From: Sipunculus nudus
Lineage: Eukaryota; Annelida; Sipuncula; Golfingiida; Sipunculidae
Assembly: GCA_026874595.1 (NCBI GenBank)
Contig: CM049317.1
Coordinates: 53,401,618 to 53,465,617, forward strand
Direction of reading: 5' to 3'
DNA length: 64,000 nucleotides
Numbering within the stretch: position 1 is the first letter of the stretch; each line of letters begins with the position of its first letter. A model generated the notes under the pieces. It searched no databases and was not told the DNA's origin. It was given only the letters and a program-made list of their open reading frames with translations. The translations under genes and the position numbers were made by a program. Below are positions 44,007 through 52,692 of this stretch, one piece after another.

Positions 44007-44414
44007 CACAATGCTTCCTAGTGACAACCAATAGAAAGTCTCTGATTGGGGGAAAATTCTCCTGACTCATACCCTCCTGACTTGTTTATGCAAGCATATG
44101 ATTTACATGGGGAAAACCGACGATGACTCACTGATTGTGTGAATTCCAAAACGTAAACCGACGTAGTACACATCCGGGAAAATCTACGTGTTAGCGGTTA
44201 TGTTACCACGACGTCGTACCCACGTTCTGGCAGGTATTCAGTATACCAACTGACGCTTGGAAATACCCGGTTTTACGCTTAAGTAAAAGTAAAAACCCAA
44301 TGACGTAAATGTTTAAATGCTCCACTACTAAAAACACTAATCAGGCGACGTATATTCTGTGTGCGGAGGAAACAGGATTACATCCTGACAGTTCGCTTAA
44401 TAAACACATACGCC
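44007..44414. other. Spacer between the second and third ankyrin genes, no gene seen
   Basis: About 0.4 kb with scattered AAGTAAAAGT-like repeats and no long frame. It should contain the promoter of the second ankyrin gene and the 3' end of the third. Confidence 0.5.
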
Positions 44415-45551
44415 TCAGCATTCATCTGTATCGCTTTCCTCCGACGTTTCTTTGCCGCATTTCTTAATGTAATTCAAAAGGATTTCAGCTGTTTCCTGTT
44501 GGTTTTCCATCATAGCTGACTGTATGGGTGTCCAGCCGTCGGACGACTTAACGTGTACGTCTGCGCCGCATCTCTCGATCAGGCACCGAACCATGGTACT
44601 CAAACCGGCTGCAGCTGCTATGTGCAGTGCCGTTCTGCCACTGCGGGTTTCCCGTTGGTTTACGTCCGCTCCCAACTTGTTCACCAGGTGAACCGTCAGT
44701 TCCTCCACCCCGCAAGCTGCTGCGAGGTGCATAAATCCCAGACCTTCCTTGTTTACCGCGTCCATGTCTTGAGGTAACTTGGTGAACGGCACAAAGTATG
44801 GGATGTTCAACATCTCTTCCCCCAGGACTGCTGTCAGGCATTTTACGGTCGACAGGTCACCTCGTGCGCAGGCTATGTGGAGGGGCGTGTTACCATCTGA
44901 GTCTCGTGCCTCTAAAACGGCACCGTGCATGACCAGTTGCCTTGCCAAGCATGCCTGTCCTTTCATGACAGCCAAATGGAGGCACGTTCGGCCTTTCTTG
45001 TTGGGAATGTTCAACACAGCATAGCATTCCTGTCCTTTCACGTAGCAGCTCGGCCCTTTCAGCCCTGCCAGTATACGGGAAACCACATCATACCTACCCT
45101 CTTCGATTAGCCTGTGCAGCGCAGTCCTCCCAGTTTCGTCTGTGCGACGCAACTGTTCCTGAGAGTATCTTTCCCCCGCGCCTGTGTTCTTAACATCGGG
45201 TACCACGCCTGCGTCTGCTTCTGACAGCACGCAGTCATTCATACTACACGCCATGTCTTCCATGTCAAAATCGTCATCCATCTCTTCACTGAAACCTACG
45301 TCGTCGTCATCAACCGGAACACCGGCGTAGAAGGCGGCTAGTGCTGCTGCTGCGCGTGGGTTTGCGCGTGCCATCTGGAGCGACTCATCCATAAGGCCAC
45401 GGTGAATATGTCCTGGAAGTTCCTGCTGAAAACTCCATCCTACGGCTCCTAAATCATCGTCAGCGTCATCTTCTTCGTCGTCCATGTTATGTATATTGTC
45501 TAACATCCGTTGAAAGCGCGGGTTTTCCCTGTTAAACCGCTCTCGTGACAT
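44415..45551 (-). CDS. Ankyrin-repeat protein with acidic N-terminus, I-kappa-B-like (378 aa)
   Basis: ATG at 45551. The N-terminal 120 residues are acidic and disordered (MDDEEDDADDDLG) and have no DSGxxS degron. About six ankyrin repeats follow: ETGRTALHRLIEEGRYD, KGRTCLHLAVMKGQ, DGNTPLHIACARGDLS, then a spacer, then NKEGLGFMHLAAACG, SGRTALHIAAAAGL and DGWTPIQSAMMENQ, ending in an acidic, Ser-rich tail (SEESDTDEC) like a PEST region. The GNTPLH-AC repeat followed by a spacer and the GADVNxRE segment is the order of animal I-kappa-B proteins. It is the longest member of the three-gene cluster. The likely role is interference with host NF-kappa-B signalling, but this is untested. Confidence 0.75.
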   Translation of the reverse strand: MSRERFNRENPRFQRMLDNIHNMDDEEDDADDDLGAVGWSFQQELPGHIHRGLMDESLQMARANPRAAAALAAFYAGVPVDDDDVGFSEEMDDDFDMEDMACSMNDCVLSEADAGVVPDVKNTGAGERYSQEQLRRTDETGRTALHRLIEEGRYDVVSRILAGLKGPSCYVKGQECYAVLNIPNKKGRTCLHLAVMKGQACLARQLVMHGAVLEARDSDGNTPLHIACARGDLSTVKCLTAVLGEEMLNIPYFVPFTKLPQDMDAVNKEGLGFMHLAAACGVEELTVHLVNKLGADVNQRETRSGRTALHIAAAAGLSTMVRCLIERCGADVHVKSSDGWTPIQSAMMENQQETAEILLNYIKKCGKETSEESDTDEC

Positions 45552-45874
45552 TGCTGAAACACGCCTGTATTACAGTGTGACCGTGTCGATTGCACTGTGG
45601 GTTTTATTAGTATTCGTCGGCTGACGACATGTGGCCCGTCCGTGTTTCAGTGCAAAGTCTGGTCAAGACGGGACGTAGCTGTACACGTGCAACGCAAATA
45701 CATGCGACATTGACTCCGCCCACTGCATGTGACGTCAAACGCCAGTCACCCGCTTGCTTATAAAGCTAGACTCATTTCGTTCAGTGCGGTCCAGACAGGA
45801 GGAGGCGTCATAATTGACGACACGCACAACCGCTCGGTTGTCTTTATATCATTATACAGCAAAGTCGGTGTGTC
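45552..45874. other. Divergent promoter region between ankyrin and myristoylation-motif genes
   Basis: No gene is seen. TTTATAT at 45843-45849 lies about 30 bases before the rightward ATG at 45875. Confidence 0.45.
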
Positions 45875-46342
45875 ATGGGTGCCATGTTCAGCAGGTCTCG
45901 GCATTACGTTACCCACGAAGACCCCGAAGATGTTAATGACGTCGTTCATAACGAAACTTCCCAAGTACAGTGGTACATCGGAGAAGGCGAACCAACGCAT
46001 GAGAATACAATCCCTAGCACACTGGACCGTGCTACGTGCAGGGAGGAACGTTCTCCGCTTGAACAGGCGGAGAAGTCTGACACAAGCATGACAGATGGTG
46101 GTGAAACGAGTACACGAGCACGCACACTCCGCCGTCGCGGGAGAGGACGTCGAAACCCATTGTCGGGCCACACGCCGGACCAGACCCAGAGTTCCTGGAC
46201 ACCACGTACAACGGGAGTGATGGTTGGGAGGTTACAAAAAATGACGCAACTGTTGCATGAGATGAGGGAAGACCTAACACAGATGGACAGGATCTTGTCC
46301 GAAATGACACCGGGAAAGGTCGAGGTCTCCAAAAAAGAGTAA
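45875..46342 (+). CDS. Small N-myristoylation-motif protein with C-terminal coiled coil (155 aa)
   Basis: ATG at 45875. The N-terminus MGAMFSRSR has Gly2 and Ser6, the pattern of N-myristoylation. Acidic segments follow (HEDPEDVNDVV), then a basic Arg-rich stretch (RRRGRGRR) and a C-terminal amphipathic helix that may form a coiled coil. Small acylated acidic tegument proteins (UL11 and UL99 families) attach to Golgi membranes and bind UL16/UL94, and the putative UL16-position gene is present at 15693. The present protein is longer and has no acidic cluster directly behind the acylation site, so the relation is only a hypothesis. AATAAA follows at 46435. Confidence 0.55.
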   Translation: MGAMFSRSRHYVTHEDPEDVNDVVHNETSQVQWYIGEGEPTHENTIPSTLDRATCREERSPLEQAEKSDTSMTDGGETSTRARTLRRRGRGRRNPLSGHTPDQTQSSWTPRTTGVMVGRLQKMTQLLHEMREDLTQMDRILSEMTPGKVEVSKKE

Positions 46343-46926
46343 CACAGGTCGGACATGCATGGTTCTCCGTTTCATTGTACCTGACAGTGTTTTGTTACCG
46401 AAGTACTGCGTGATGAAGCATGTAATTAAACCAAAATAAACACAACTTTGATATTATTGAGTGTATTTTTCGTACTGATACCTGCCATACGTTTCCATAC
46501 ATACATACATATAACCTTCATATGCACGTAACATACACCGGGAGCTCCCCCGCCTTTTGTTCCTGTTGCGATTCATCAGGTGCGTGATTCATGTTTGTGT
46601 GATTCATGTTTGGGTGTGTGTAAATGTGGCATGCGTAAAGAACGACAGACACCCGTTAAAGCAGGACAATATTTTTACTGCGTGCAAATCAAGCATACAT
46701 ACAAAACAATAAACATGGCGCTGAGATGAAGCACAGTATTTGACGTGACGGAAAGGACAGTGTCCTTAAAAACCAATGTTAAGTCGCCTTCAGTCATGTT
46801 TTAAGAAGAAATGTTCATTCGTTTAAATTTCTGTCGTTTAAATTTAAAATCAAATTAGACCATGCTCTTTTTTCCAACAAAACATAAAGGCCGTCGACTG
46901 GATATAAACTGTTTTTTTTTTATGAT
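46343..46926. other. Intergenic stretch, no gene seen
   Basis: About 0.58 kb between convergent genes, AT-leaning, with a poly(A) signal at 46435, a short direct repeat (GTGATTCATGTTTG twice near 46585-46612) and CATA repeats near 46497-46514. Confidence 0.5.
46435..46440 (+). terminator. Poly(A) signal of the myristoylation-motif gene
   Basis: AATAAA 93 bases after the stop codon. Confidence 0.5.
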
Positions 46927-47709
46927 CTATACGTTTTCTCCACTGGAATGCTCATTCTGGTGACGTCGTTTCCGTGACTTTGCGTTTTTACGTGTACGCG
47001 TTTTATGTTTTCTGTCGCCGTGAGTGTCTCTTGAGCGTTTTCTACGGGTGCCGTGTGTACTGGTTGATACGACAGGGATGGGGCGCGTGCATGTGTTGCC
47101 TGAGTAATGGGCGTCATCAGGCGTAGTGTTCTCTGTCGCGTATTCACTCGAGTATCTCGACGCGTATCCTGTCAGGTATCTCGTTGCGTGCAATAGACGT
47201 AGCAGCACACGCCAGTGCGCGCAGTCTTTGAGATAACGCGGGTCTTCCGGTTTAAAACCACGCCTCTCTCCTGTCCAGGACACGAAGTACAGACACTCAC
47301 CTTCTAAAAGCTGACAGGAACGTGTAAGCTGCAACCCCTTTGTTCTCACGAGCAGCGGGAGGTTGCTCATGTACGAACATCCCAACATTCTGCATATGCT
47401 TTGCATATACGGCATCATGTAGCATATATACGTGTCCTTGTGCAGCAGGCAGGAACGTCCTGCGTGGAATCTGTCCTCGTGTTCTTTGCGATGCCAGATG
47501 TCGCCGAAATTCATTCTGCACACAGAACAGGCGGAGATCGGGTCAGCGAACCAAGGCAGATGAGATACAACAACATGCGAGCGGAGGCATGATACCGAAA
47601 CCCCGCAGATGCAGCAAACCTCTAGCTCTGGAGCAGTACGTCCTCTTTCATTCTTCTCAAACATGCTTGTGTAGTCATCGGACAGCTCTAGTATATCATC
47701 CATTTTCAT
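46927..47709 (-). CDS. C2H2 zinc-finger protein with basic C-terminus (260 aa)
   Basis: The frame opens at 47742 via GTG; ATG at 47709 is taken. Residues about 30-85 hold two fingers: C-x2-C-x9-H-x4-H and C-x2-C-x12-H-x4-H (the second is classical, CSVCRMNFGDIWHRKEH). The C-terminal 50 residues are Arg/Lys/His-rich (TRRKRSRDTHGDRKHKTR), a probable nuclear localisation signal and nucleic-acid-binding tail. A nuclear regulator is likely. A second Cys/His-rich gene lies directly upstream on the same strand. TATA-like TATATAATATATG at 47803-47815. Confidence 0.65.
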   Translation of the reverse strand: MKMDDILELSDDYTSMFEKNERGRTAPELEVCCICGVSVSCLRSHVVVSHLPWFADPISACSVCRMNFGDIWHRKEHEDRFHAGRSCLLHKDTYICYMMPYMQSICRMLGCSYMSNLPLLVRTKGLQLTRSCQLLEGECLYFVSWTGERRGFKPEDPRYLKDCAHWRVLLRLLHATRYLTGYASRYSSEYATENTTPDDAHYSGNTCTRPIPVVSTSTHGTRRKRSRDTHGDRKHKTRTRKNAKSRKRRHQNEHSSGENV

Positions 47710-47802
47710 ATATGTATGCACGGATGAAGGCACACTGCACACGAAGTGATAACCTTGACAGTCTCACTCTGTATTGACGTCTGAGCTCACTCCAACCACT
47801 AC

Positions 47803-47815
47803 ATATATTATATAT
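47803..47815 (-). promoter_or_regulatory. TATA element of the zinc-finger gene
   Basis: Minus-strand CATATATAATATATG, about 100 bases before the ATG at 47709; it lies downstream of the stop codon of the next gene. Confidence 0.4.
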
Positions 47816-47835
47816 GCACGTACGATACGCTTACG

Positions 47836-48516
47836 TCAGCATGAAGACCACGCTCGACATGTACATCCACTCCTGTACCGCGTACGGTTCTGTAGTATAG
47901 GTAAACCGATCTCGCGCCTGTACAAAACGGTCACTGCATTTACAGGCCTGTGCATCCAGTAACGGGACACCTTCTCATGAAATCGTCTAGCGCGTCTTTC
48001 ACCGCATGCCAGGTCTGTAAGCCAGACCGATTTTCCCAACAGCCGTTTCCATTCGACATCAGTTACACACGGCACCTGCATCCTATCGCACTGCCATCCG
48101 CAAAACACACAAGGAAAACAGGAGTAACCCAAGATTTCACCATAGATGTGAGGAGCACGAATATCACCTACCAGATGAAATAAGGAGGCACATCCGTCCA
48201 ATGGTTCGATGCAGACGCATAACAGGCAATCCAGTGACTCATCTAGCGTGGTGTGTTCTCCTGGAAAATGATGGCTTCCAGGAGAGCATGGTCGATTAGT
48301 GTCATACGTCTTCCTGTATCCGCACAAGACGCACGTGTCATAATTTTCATGTGTCGCCGCAGGGTACATGTGAACGAAAACAGCCATGGTGACGGGTCGA
48401 AATGCATGCGAGTCTGAAGGGTTAGTTCTTTGTTTGTACACTTTTATATCATCGTCGGCCGAATAAATTGCGCCCCATAACTGTATATCACAAAGAGAAG
48501 CAAAAGCGTGATTCAT
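47836..48516 (-). CDS. Cys/His-rich protein, 226 aa, unknown
   Basis: ATG at 48516. Several Cys pairs (CVLCGYRK, CLLCVC, CFPCVFCGWQC) with His residues between them suggest zinc binding. There is no membrane helix and no clear domain. It precedes the C2H2 protein on the same strand with about 125 bases between, so the two could be related by duplication. I cannot align them with confidence. Confidence 0.55.
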   Translation of the reverse strand: MNHAFASLCDIQLWGAIYSADDDIKVYKQRTNPSDSHAFRPVTMAVFVHMYPAATHENYDTCVLCGYRKTYDTNRPCSPGSHHFPGEHTTLDESLDCLLCVCIEPLDGCASLFHLVGDIRAPHIYGEILGYSCFPCVFCGWQCDRMQVPCVTDVEWKRLLGKSVWLTDLACGERRARRFHEKVSRYWMHRPVNAVTVLYRREIGLPILQNRTRYRSGCTCRAWSSC

Positions 48517-48588
48517 TTTCTGTGCATCAGGTTACCTCCAAAGCATGATTCGTCCTCAGCTCTGTCCAGCTGGACATCCATCTTCTAT

Positions 48589-49497
48589 TCATTCTGTGGA
48601 TTTTTTTGGACCAGCAGTTCCCTGTGCAACATCCAACGGCCTCTCAGACGGTTTTTTGATCATTTCCACAGATACCCCCGAATGCGATTCCCCTGCAGGC
48701 TTCCCAAGTTTGTCCAGTTTGTCATGATTTTCGGATACCCATTGCTGGCATTCAGAGCATGCACAAAAAAAAGACGATCCGTTGGAGAAATTTGCTAACT
48801 TAACAGGTATAGCTCCTGATGGGCCTTCCACTAATGCATCAAATTTCTCCACAATAGTCGGAGCTGGGTTGCGTGCAGTCGCACCTGTTTTAGTCGCACC
48901 TTGTTTTGCCGCACCTTGTTTTGCCGCACCTTGTTTTGCCACACCTGTTTTTGCCGCACCTTGTTTAGCCGCACCTTGTTTTCCCTTCTGTTCCTGTTCC
49001 AACGTTTTTGAGGGCGGTAAGAACACATGAATGGTGATGTCTGATGCTCCATCTCCTACGTCCTTTTCATCAGGTTTGTCGGCCTTTTGTTCACGCGATT
49101 CAGCTGTTTGTGCAGGGTTGTCGGTCTTTTTGTCACGTGATTCAGCTGTTTGTGCAGCTGCTGCTGCTGCTGCTTTAGGGGCATCGTTACGTTCACATTC
49201 GTTTTTCTTGTCGTGTCCAGAATCACACTGGGACTGTATAGGACGTGACACTCTCTCTTTCAACTTTTCAACCCGGTCTGTCAAATCGGAAACACGTTTG
49301 GTCAGGCTGTCGATGTCTTTCTTGAGTACTCCTTCCATTCGGTCGAGTCCGGAGTGGATCATTTGCTCGGTCTGCTTACGATTAAGCTTCTGGTGCATAA
49401 TGGGACGCACAATCTGCTTGCCTCTCCTTTTGTCACGGGCTGCGATTTCCTCTTTCGTCTGAAGTGTAAACATGTCGTTCCCCTCGGCGCGATCCAT
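48589..49497 (-). CDS. Coiled-coil protein with Ala/Gln/Lys pentapeptide repeats (302 aa)
   Basis: The frame opens at 49527 via GTG; the ATG at 49497 follows a TATTTAA box (49547-49553). Residues about 50-95 are a coiled coil (LTKRVSDLTDRVEKLKERV). Then comes poly-Ala, two AQTAESR repeats, and a tract of KQGAA/KTGAT pentapeptides (nt 48880-48990, 15-bp tandem repeats), all low-complexity. The last 90 residues look folded, with a CxC...C segment (FFCACSECQQW). No family is recognised. The repeat tract probably varies in copy number between isolates. Confidence 0.6.
   Translation of the reverse strand: MDRAEGNDMFTLQTKEEIAARDKRRGKQIVRPIMHQKLNRKQTEQMIHSGLDRMEGVLKKDIDSLTKRVSDLTDRVEKLKERVSRPIQSQCDSGHDKKNECERNDAPKAAAAAAAQTAESRDKKTDNPAQTAESREQKADKPDEKDVGDGASDITIHVFLPPSKTLEQEQKGKQGAAKQGAAKTGVAKQGAAKQGAAKQGATKTGATARNPAPTIVEKFDALVEGPSGAIPVKLANFSNGSSFFCACSECQQWVSENHDKLDKLGKPAGESHSGVSVEMIKKPSERPLDVAQGTAGPKKSTE
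48880..48990 (-). repeat. 15-bp coding minisatellite in the coiled-coil gene
   Basis: About seven units, each encoding a pentapeptide such as KQGAA or KTGVA (minus strand). They agree well with each other and are in frame. Confidence 0.7.
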
Positions 49498-49546
49498 CGT
49501 GTAGAGAGACTGTAGCGTGTCTGCCACACTCCCCTCGCGCCAACGC

Positions 49547-49553
49547 TTAAATA
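49547..49553 (-). promoter_or_regulatory. TATTTAA late-type promoter box
   Basis: Minus-strand GGGTATTTAAGCG, about 50 bases before the ATG at 49497. TATTWAA boxes are the late promoter core recognised by the beta/gammaherpesvirus pre-initiation complex. Confidence 0.45.
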
Positions 49554-49731
49554 CCCTTCAAGGCTGAGTCATGCACCACGAGTCATGCACCGCGGGAGTG
49601 TCAAGCGACTTGTTTACACTTGAGAACACAAGAGCCGAAGCGGTCACGTGAGCTGAACAAACAAAAAAAGCAATTCATGTCACAGTACCGGTTAATCGTC
49701 TGCAGCACGTCAACGTTCCTGTCGAGGCAAG

Positions 49732-50271
49732 TTACAAGCGCATCAGGTCATACCCTAGTTTCTGCACCGTATCAGTGATTGGAGAAGCCAAGTCCTGAGA
49801 GCCGGTGTAATGTAGGATGGCTTCGAGGATGATCCAATCTTCGAGGGGCCGTCGTTCCATGTGCGACATGAACTGCGATCGCTGCTTCCTCAAAACAGGA
49901 GTCTTTTCCGTGATGATGTCTAACGTGGTTTTGCTGATGATTCCCCAGTGGAGGGCGTACTGAACCTCGTCGGGGACGTGCAGGAATACACGTTTCTCTG
50001 CCTGCACAAACGGCAGTCGCACGTCTCGGGACAGTTTCCTAACGAACTTCTCATTCACCTGGTAACGCTTTCTGATCTCGTCCGCATGTTTTGGGCCGTT
50101 GGGGTACTTCTGCAGTAGCGCCCACAAGTCCGCATTCTGTCCTGTGCCGCTCGAGCGGACGGCTTGCTCGTAACTAGGCGGAGGCTCATGTATATAGGCC
50201 TGCACGTAAGGAGGCAAAGCAATGTTAGGTAGCGGTAGATCTGCGCAGTTCACTGTGCTGTTTGATGCCAT
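49732..50271 (-). CDS. Protein with a PPxY motif (179 aa), paralogue of the gene at 50893
   Basis: An upstream ATG at 50301 is in frame, but the paralogue at 50893 has no ATG in the matching region and starts at the equivalent Met. I therefore prefer Met 50271 (MASNSTVNCADLPLPN). Near residue 28 it carries EPPPSYEQAV, a PPxY motif that recruits Nedd4-type WW domains and is used by many viruses for budding. The C-terminal half looks folded and helical (HADEIRKRYQVNEKFV), possibly helix-turn-helix. The gene and its paralogue are divergent, separated by 0.6 kb of repeats. Confidence 0.6.
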   Translation of the reverse strand: MASNSTVNCADLPLPNIALPPYVQAYIHEPPPSYEQAVRSSGTGQNADLWALLQKYPNGPKHADEIRKRYQVNEKFVRKLSRDVRLPFVQAEKRVFLHVPDEVQYALHWGIISKTTLDIITEKTPVLRKQRSQFMSHMERRPLEDWIILEAILHYTGSQDLASPITDTVQKLGYDLMRL

Positions 50272-50892
50272 TATCGACCGAGGAATGACAACCGGGACCA
50301 TGTGCCTCGTAACTTATACGTTATGAGGAAAGTCGTATACACTGTGCGGGAAGCAGCCCTAACAAACCACACACGTTCACCAAGTCATACACACGCCTGT
50401 TCTGTGTCCTTAATCCGTCACATACACCCGTAAACAAGCTCATTAATCTTTCCTTGTCTGCCACGTCACGGCCTTGAAAACGTAGCAAGTTGTTTACGTA
50501 TTGTTAGAACTACCGTTGTTTCATACTGCTCCGTGATCTGAATCCGTCACATTCACTCGTAAACAAGCCAATCAATCATTTCCTTGTCTGACACGTCACG
50601 TCCTTGAAAACGTAGTAAACCAGGACTGTTCAGTCATGTTGATAACCGGTGAGTGTGATACTTCCCGGACACATTAGAGACGTTTGTGTCGTGGCTGTTG
50701 TGCTCATGTCTGTTGCGTGTGCAGTATGAATTATTTTTGCCCCCCCCCCCCCCCCCCCCCACACTTACACCCCACGTATAAAAGTTTCTCGGTGTCTCAT
50801 GCAGAACCATACCAGTGTTGCAGCCCCTTCTGGCCACAGGAGTTATCAGTTAAAATACACACGTGGTCCTGGCTGCCATTCCCCAGTCTATC
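50272..50892. other. Repeat-containing spacer between inverted paralogues, with a run of 21 C
   Basis: Two inverted, diverged copies of the 129-bp repeat lie at about 50360-50490 and 50490-50620 (130 bp apart). A run of 21 C spans 50740-50760. No gene is seen. Confidence 0.55.
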
Positions 50893-51450
50893 ATGGCATT
50901 GAAGAGCATCGGACAGTGCGGAGATCCCCCGTTACCAACTGCGCCTCCACCACAAACTGTGCCCTCGCCTAGTGATGAAGAGATCGTCGACCCCACCGGT
51001 CAACCAACCCAAGATGGTTGGCAATGTCTGCACTGTCAAACCCTGTTTAGGAGGTGGGACTGGATACTCGGCCGCATTCCGGCACAGTCCCGGTTCATCC
51101 GGCACGTTTGGGGGGAATGGGACTGTTACAAGGACTATTACGACAACGGCCGATTAACTATGTGCAAGGGCGTAGCCGACTGGTGGAAAGAACAGTTTGT
51201 TCGGCACTGTTTCCCGTCTTACGCCCGGGAGATCAATCTCCGCCACTTCAGATTGGGTGTCAGGTACGACGGGCTTCCCTGTCTCGTATCCGTGAACGAC
51301 ACACCTGGTCAACAGTACTACATGGCATGGTTTGCGAAAAGGCGGATGAAAAAAGCGAAGGTACCACCGAAGGCTGCTTCTGTCCTGATAGACCACGACG
51401 TAACGGTGGTCGAGACGAAGGATGTTGGTACCAGTGAGGACGCTGCGTAA
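50893..51450 (+). CDS. Protein of the same small family as 49732, without a PPxY motif (185 aa)
   Basis: The frame opens at 50863 via GTG, and the first ATG is 50893 (MALKSIGQCGDPPLPT). The N-terminal residues and the 30 bases before the Met match the gene at 49732 (IPxSIMA, then C-x-D-x-PLP). The rest diverges: Trp-rich (WLGEW-type segments), with several Cys (CLHCQTLF), and a basic C-terminal helix (RRMKKAKVPPK). No membrane segment. The inverted arrangement around repeats suggests duplication by inversion. Confidence 0.6.
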   Translation: MALKSIGQCGDPPLPTAPPPQTVPSPSDEEIVDPTGQPTQDGWQCLHCQTLFRRWDWILGRIPAQSRFIRHVWGEWDCYKDYYDNGRLTMCKGVADWWKEQFVRHCFPSYAREINLRHFRLGVRYDGLPCLVSVNDTPGQQYYMAWFAKRRMKKAKVPPKAASVLIDHDVTVVETKDVGTSEDAA

Positions 51451-51693
51451 GATGCGTGTGACGCCAAGTATGGTGAACAAGCGTTTGACAGATGTATTGT
51501 ATATGACGTGAGCGTGTAAAACCGAATGTTTATAACACTTGACCAGATTGCCGAGTCATGCATATGTTTTCACGCCACAAGTTAAAACGAAACGAATGAC
51601 TCATATTGTGTACAGGAATCAGTGCTGCAGCCCAGTACATGTCATCGTGACAGGTGTAGAGCATTGCATAACTAGAGCGTATACTTTCAACGT

Positions 51694-52250
51694 GCTACGT
51701 TTTCAAGGACGTGGTGTGGCAGACAAGAGATGATTAATTGTCTTGTTTACGGGTGAATGTGACATATTCAGGCCTCAGAGCAGTATGAAACCAGGATAGC
51801 TTGATACATACGTAAACAAGATGCTACGTTTTCAAGGACGCAACGTGTCAGACAAGAGATGATTGATTGTCTTGATTACGGGTGAATGTGACATATTCAG
51901 GTCACAGAGCAGTATGAAACGACGGTAGTTATAACAATATGTAAACAACTTGCTACGTTTCCAAGGCCGTGACGTGGCAGACAAGAGATGATTGATTGTC
52001 TTGTTTACGGGTGAATGTGACATATTCAGGTCACAGAGCAGTATGAAACCAGGATAGCTTGATACATACGTAAACAACATGCTACGTTTTCAAGGCCGTG
52101 ATGTGGCAGACAAGAGATGATTCATTGTCTTGTTTACGGGTTATTGTGACTTATTCAGGTCACAGAACAGTATGAAACCAGGATAGCTTGAGACATACGT
52201 AAACAACCTGCTACGTTTCCAAGGACGAGATGTGTCAGAGAAGACGGGTA
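51694..52250 (+). repeat. Tandem 129-bp repeat, four full copies and one partial
   Basis: Units begin at 51694, 51823, 51952, 52081 and 52210, exactly 129 bases apart, each opening with GCTACGTTT(T/C)CAAGG. Each contains ATGATTGATTGTCTTG and GTGAATGTGACATATTCAGG. Diverged inverted copies flank the far side of the gene at 50893. Tandem repeats of this size are candidates for replication-origin or regulatory elements in herpesviruses. Confidence 0.8.
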
Positions 52251-52692
52251 CAGCAAAAACCATTCGTCACCCAGATGTATATTTTAGGCACATCCAATGC
52301 GAATGCACGAACATCGTTTGAACAGCCAGATGTTATATGGATCTGATCAACCAGATACGACAAACATACTTATAGATGTTGATAACACTTGATACTTCCA
52401 AACTCAGAAAACGAAATTTTAAATAAATGCATTTGTGACAATATTCCAAAAATGTGTCTAAAAACTTGTTTTACTCGTTATTTTTAACAATGTTTTGCCT
52501 GAATCTACGTCACTATACGTGTGGAACTTATCACATGGAACTTATATAATGAATAAAATATGAAAGTTTTCACGGTCTTCTTTATGCCATGATCATCCGC
52601 ATATGTGATTCATGATCATTTTCTGATACATTTTTATAAATACATACAGGCACACAAAACATCCAGTTCAATTAAAGTATGCAGTCCGCACA
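52251..52692. other. AT-rich gap, no gene seen
   Basis: About 0.44 kb of AT-rich DNA with no frame of note, between the 129-bp and 279-bp repeat arrays. Confidence 0.5.

Noticed and set aside
48782-49462. Rightward frames rich in Ala/Cys/Phe opposite the coiled-coil gene
   Set aside because: Mirror translation of the 15-bp coding minisatellite on the other strand.
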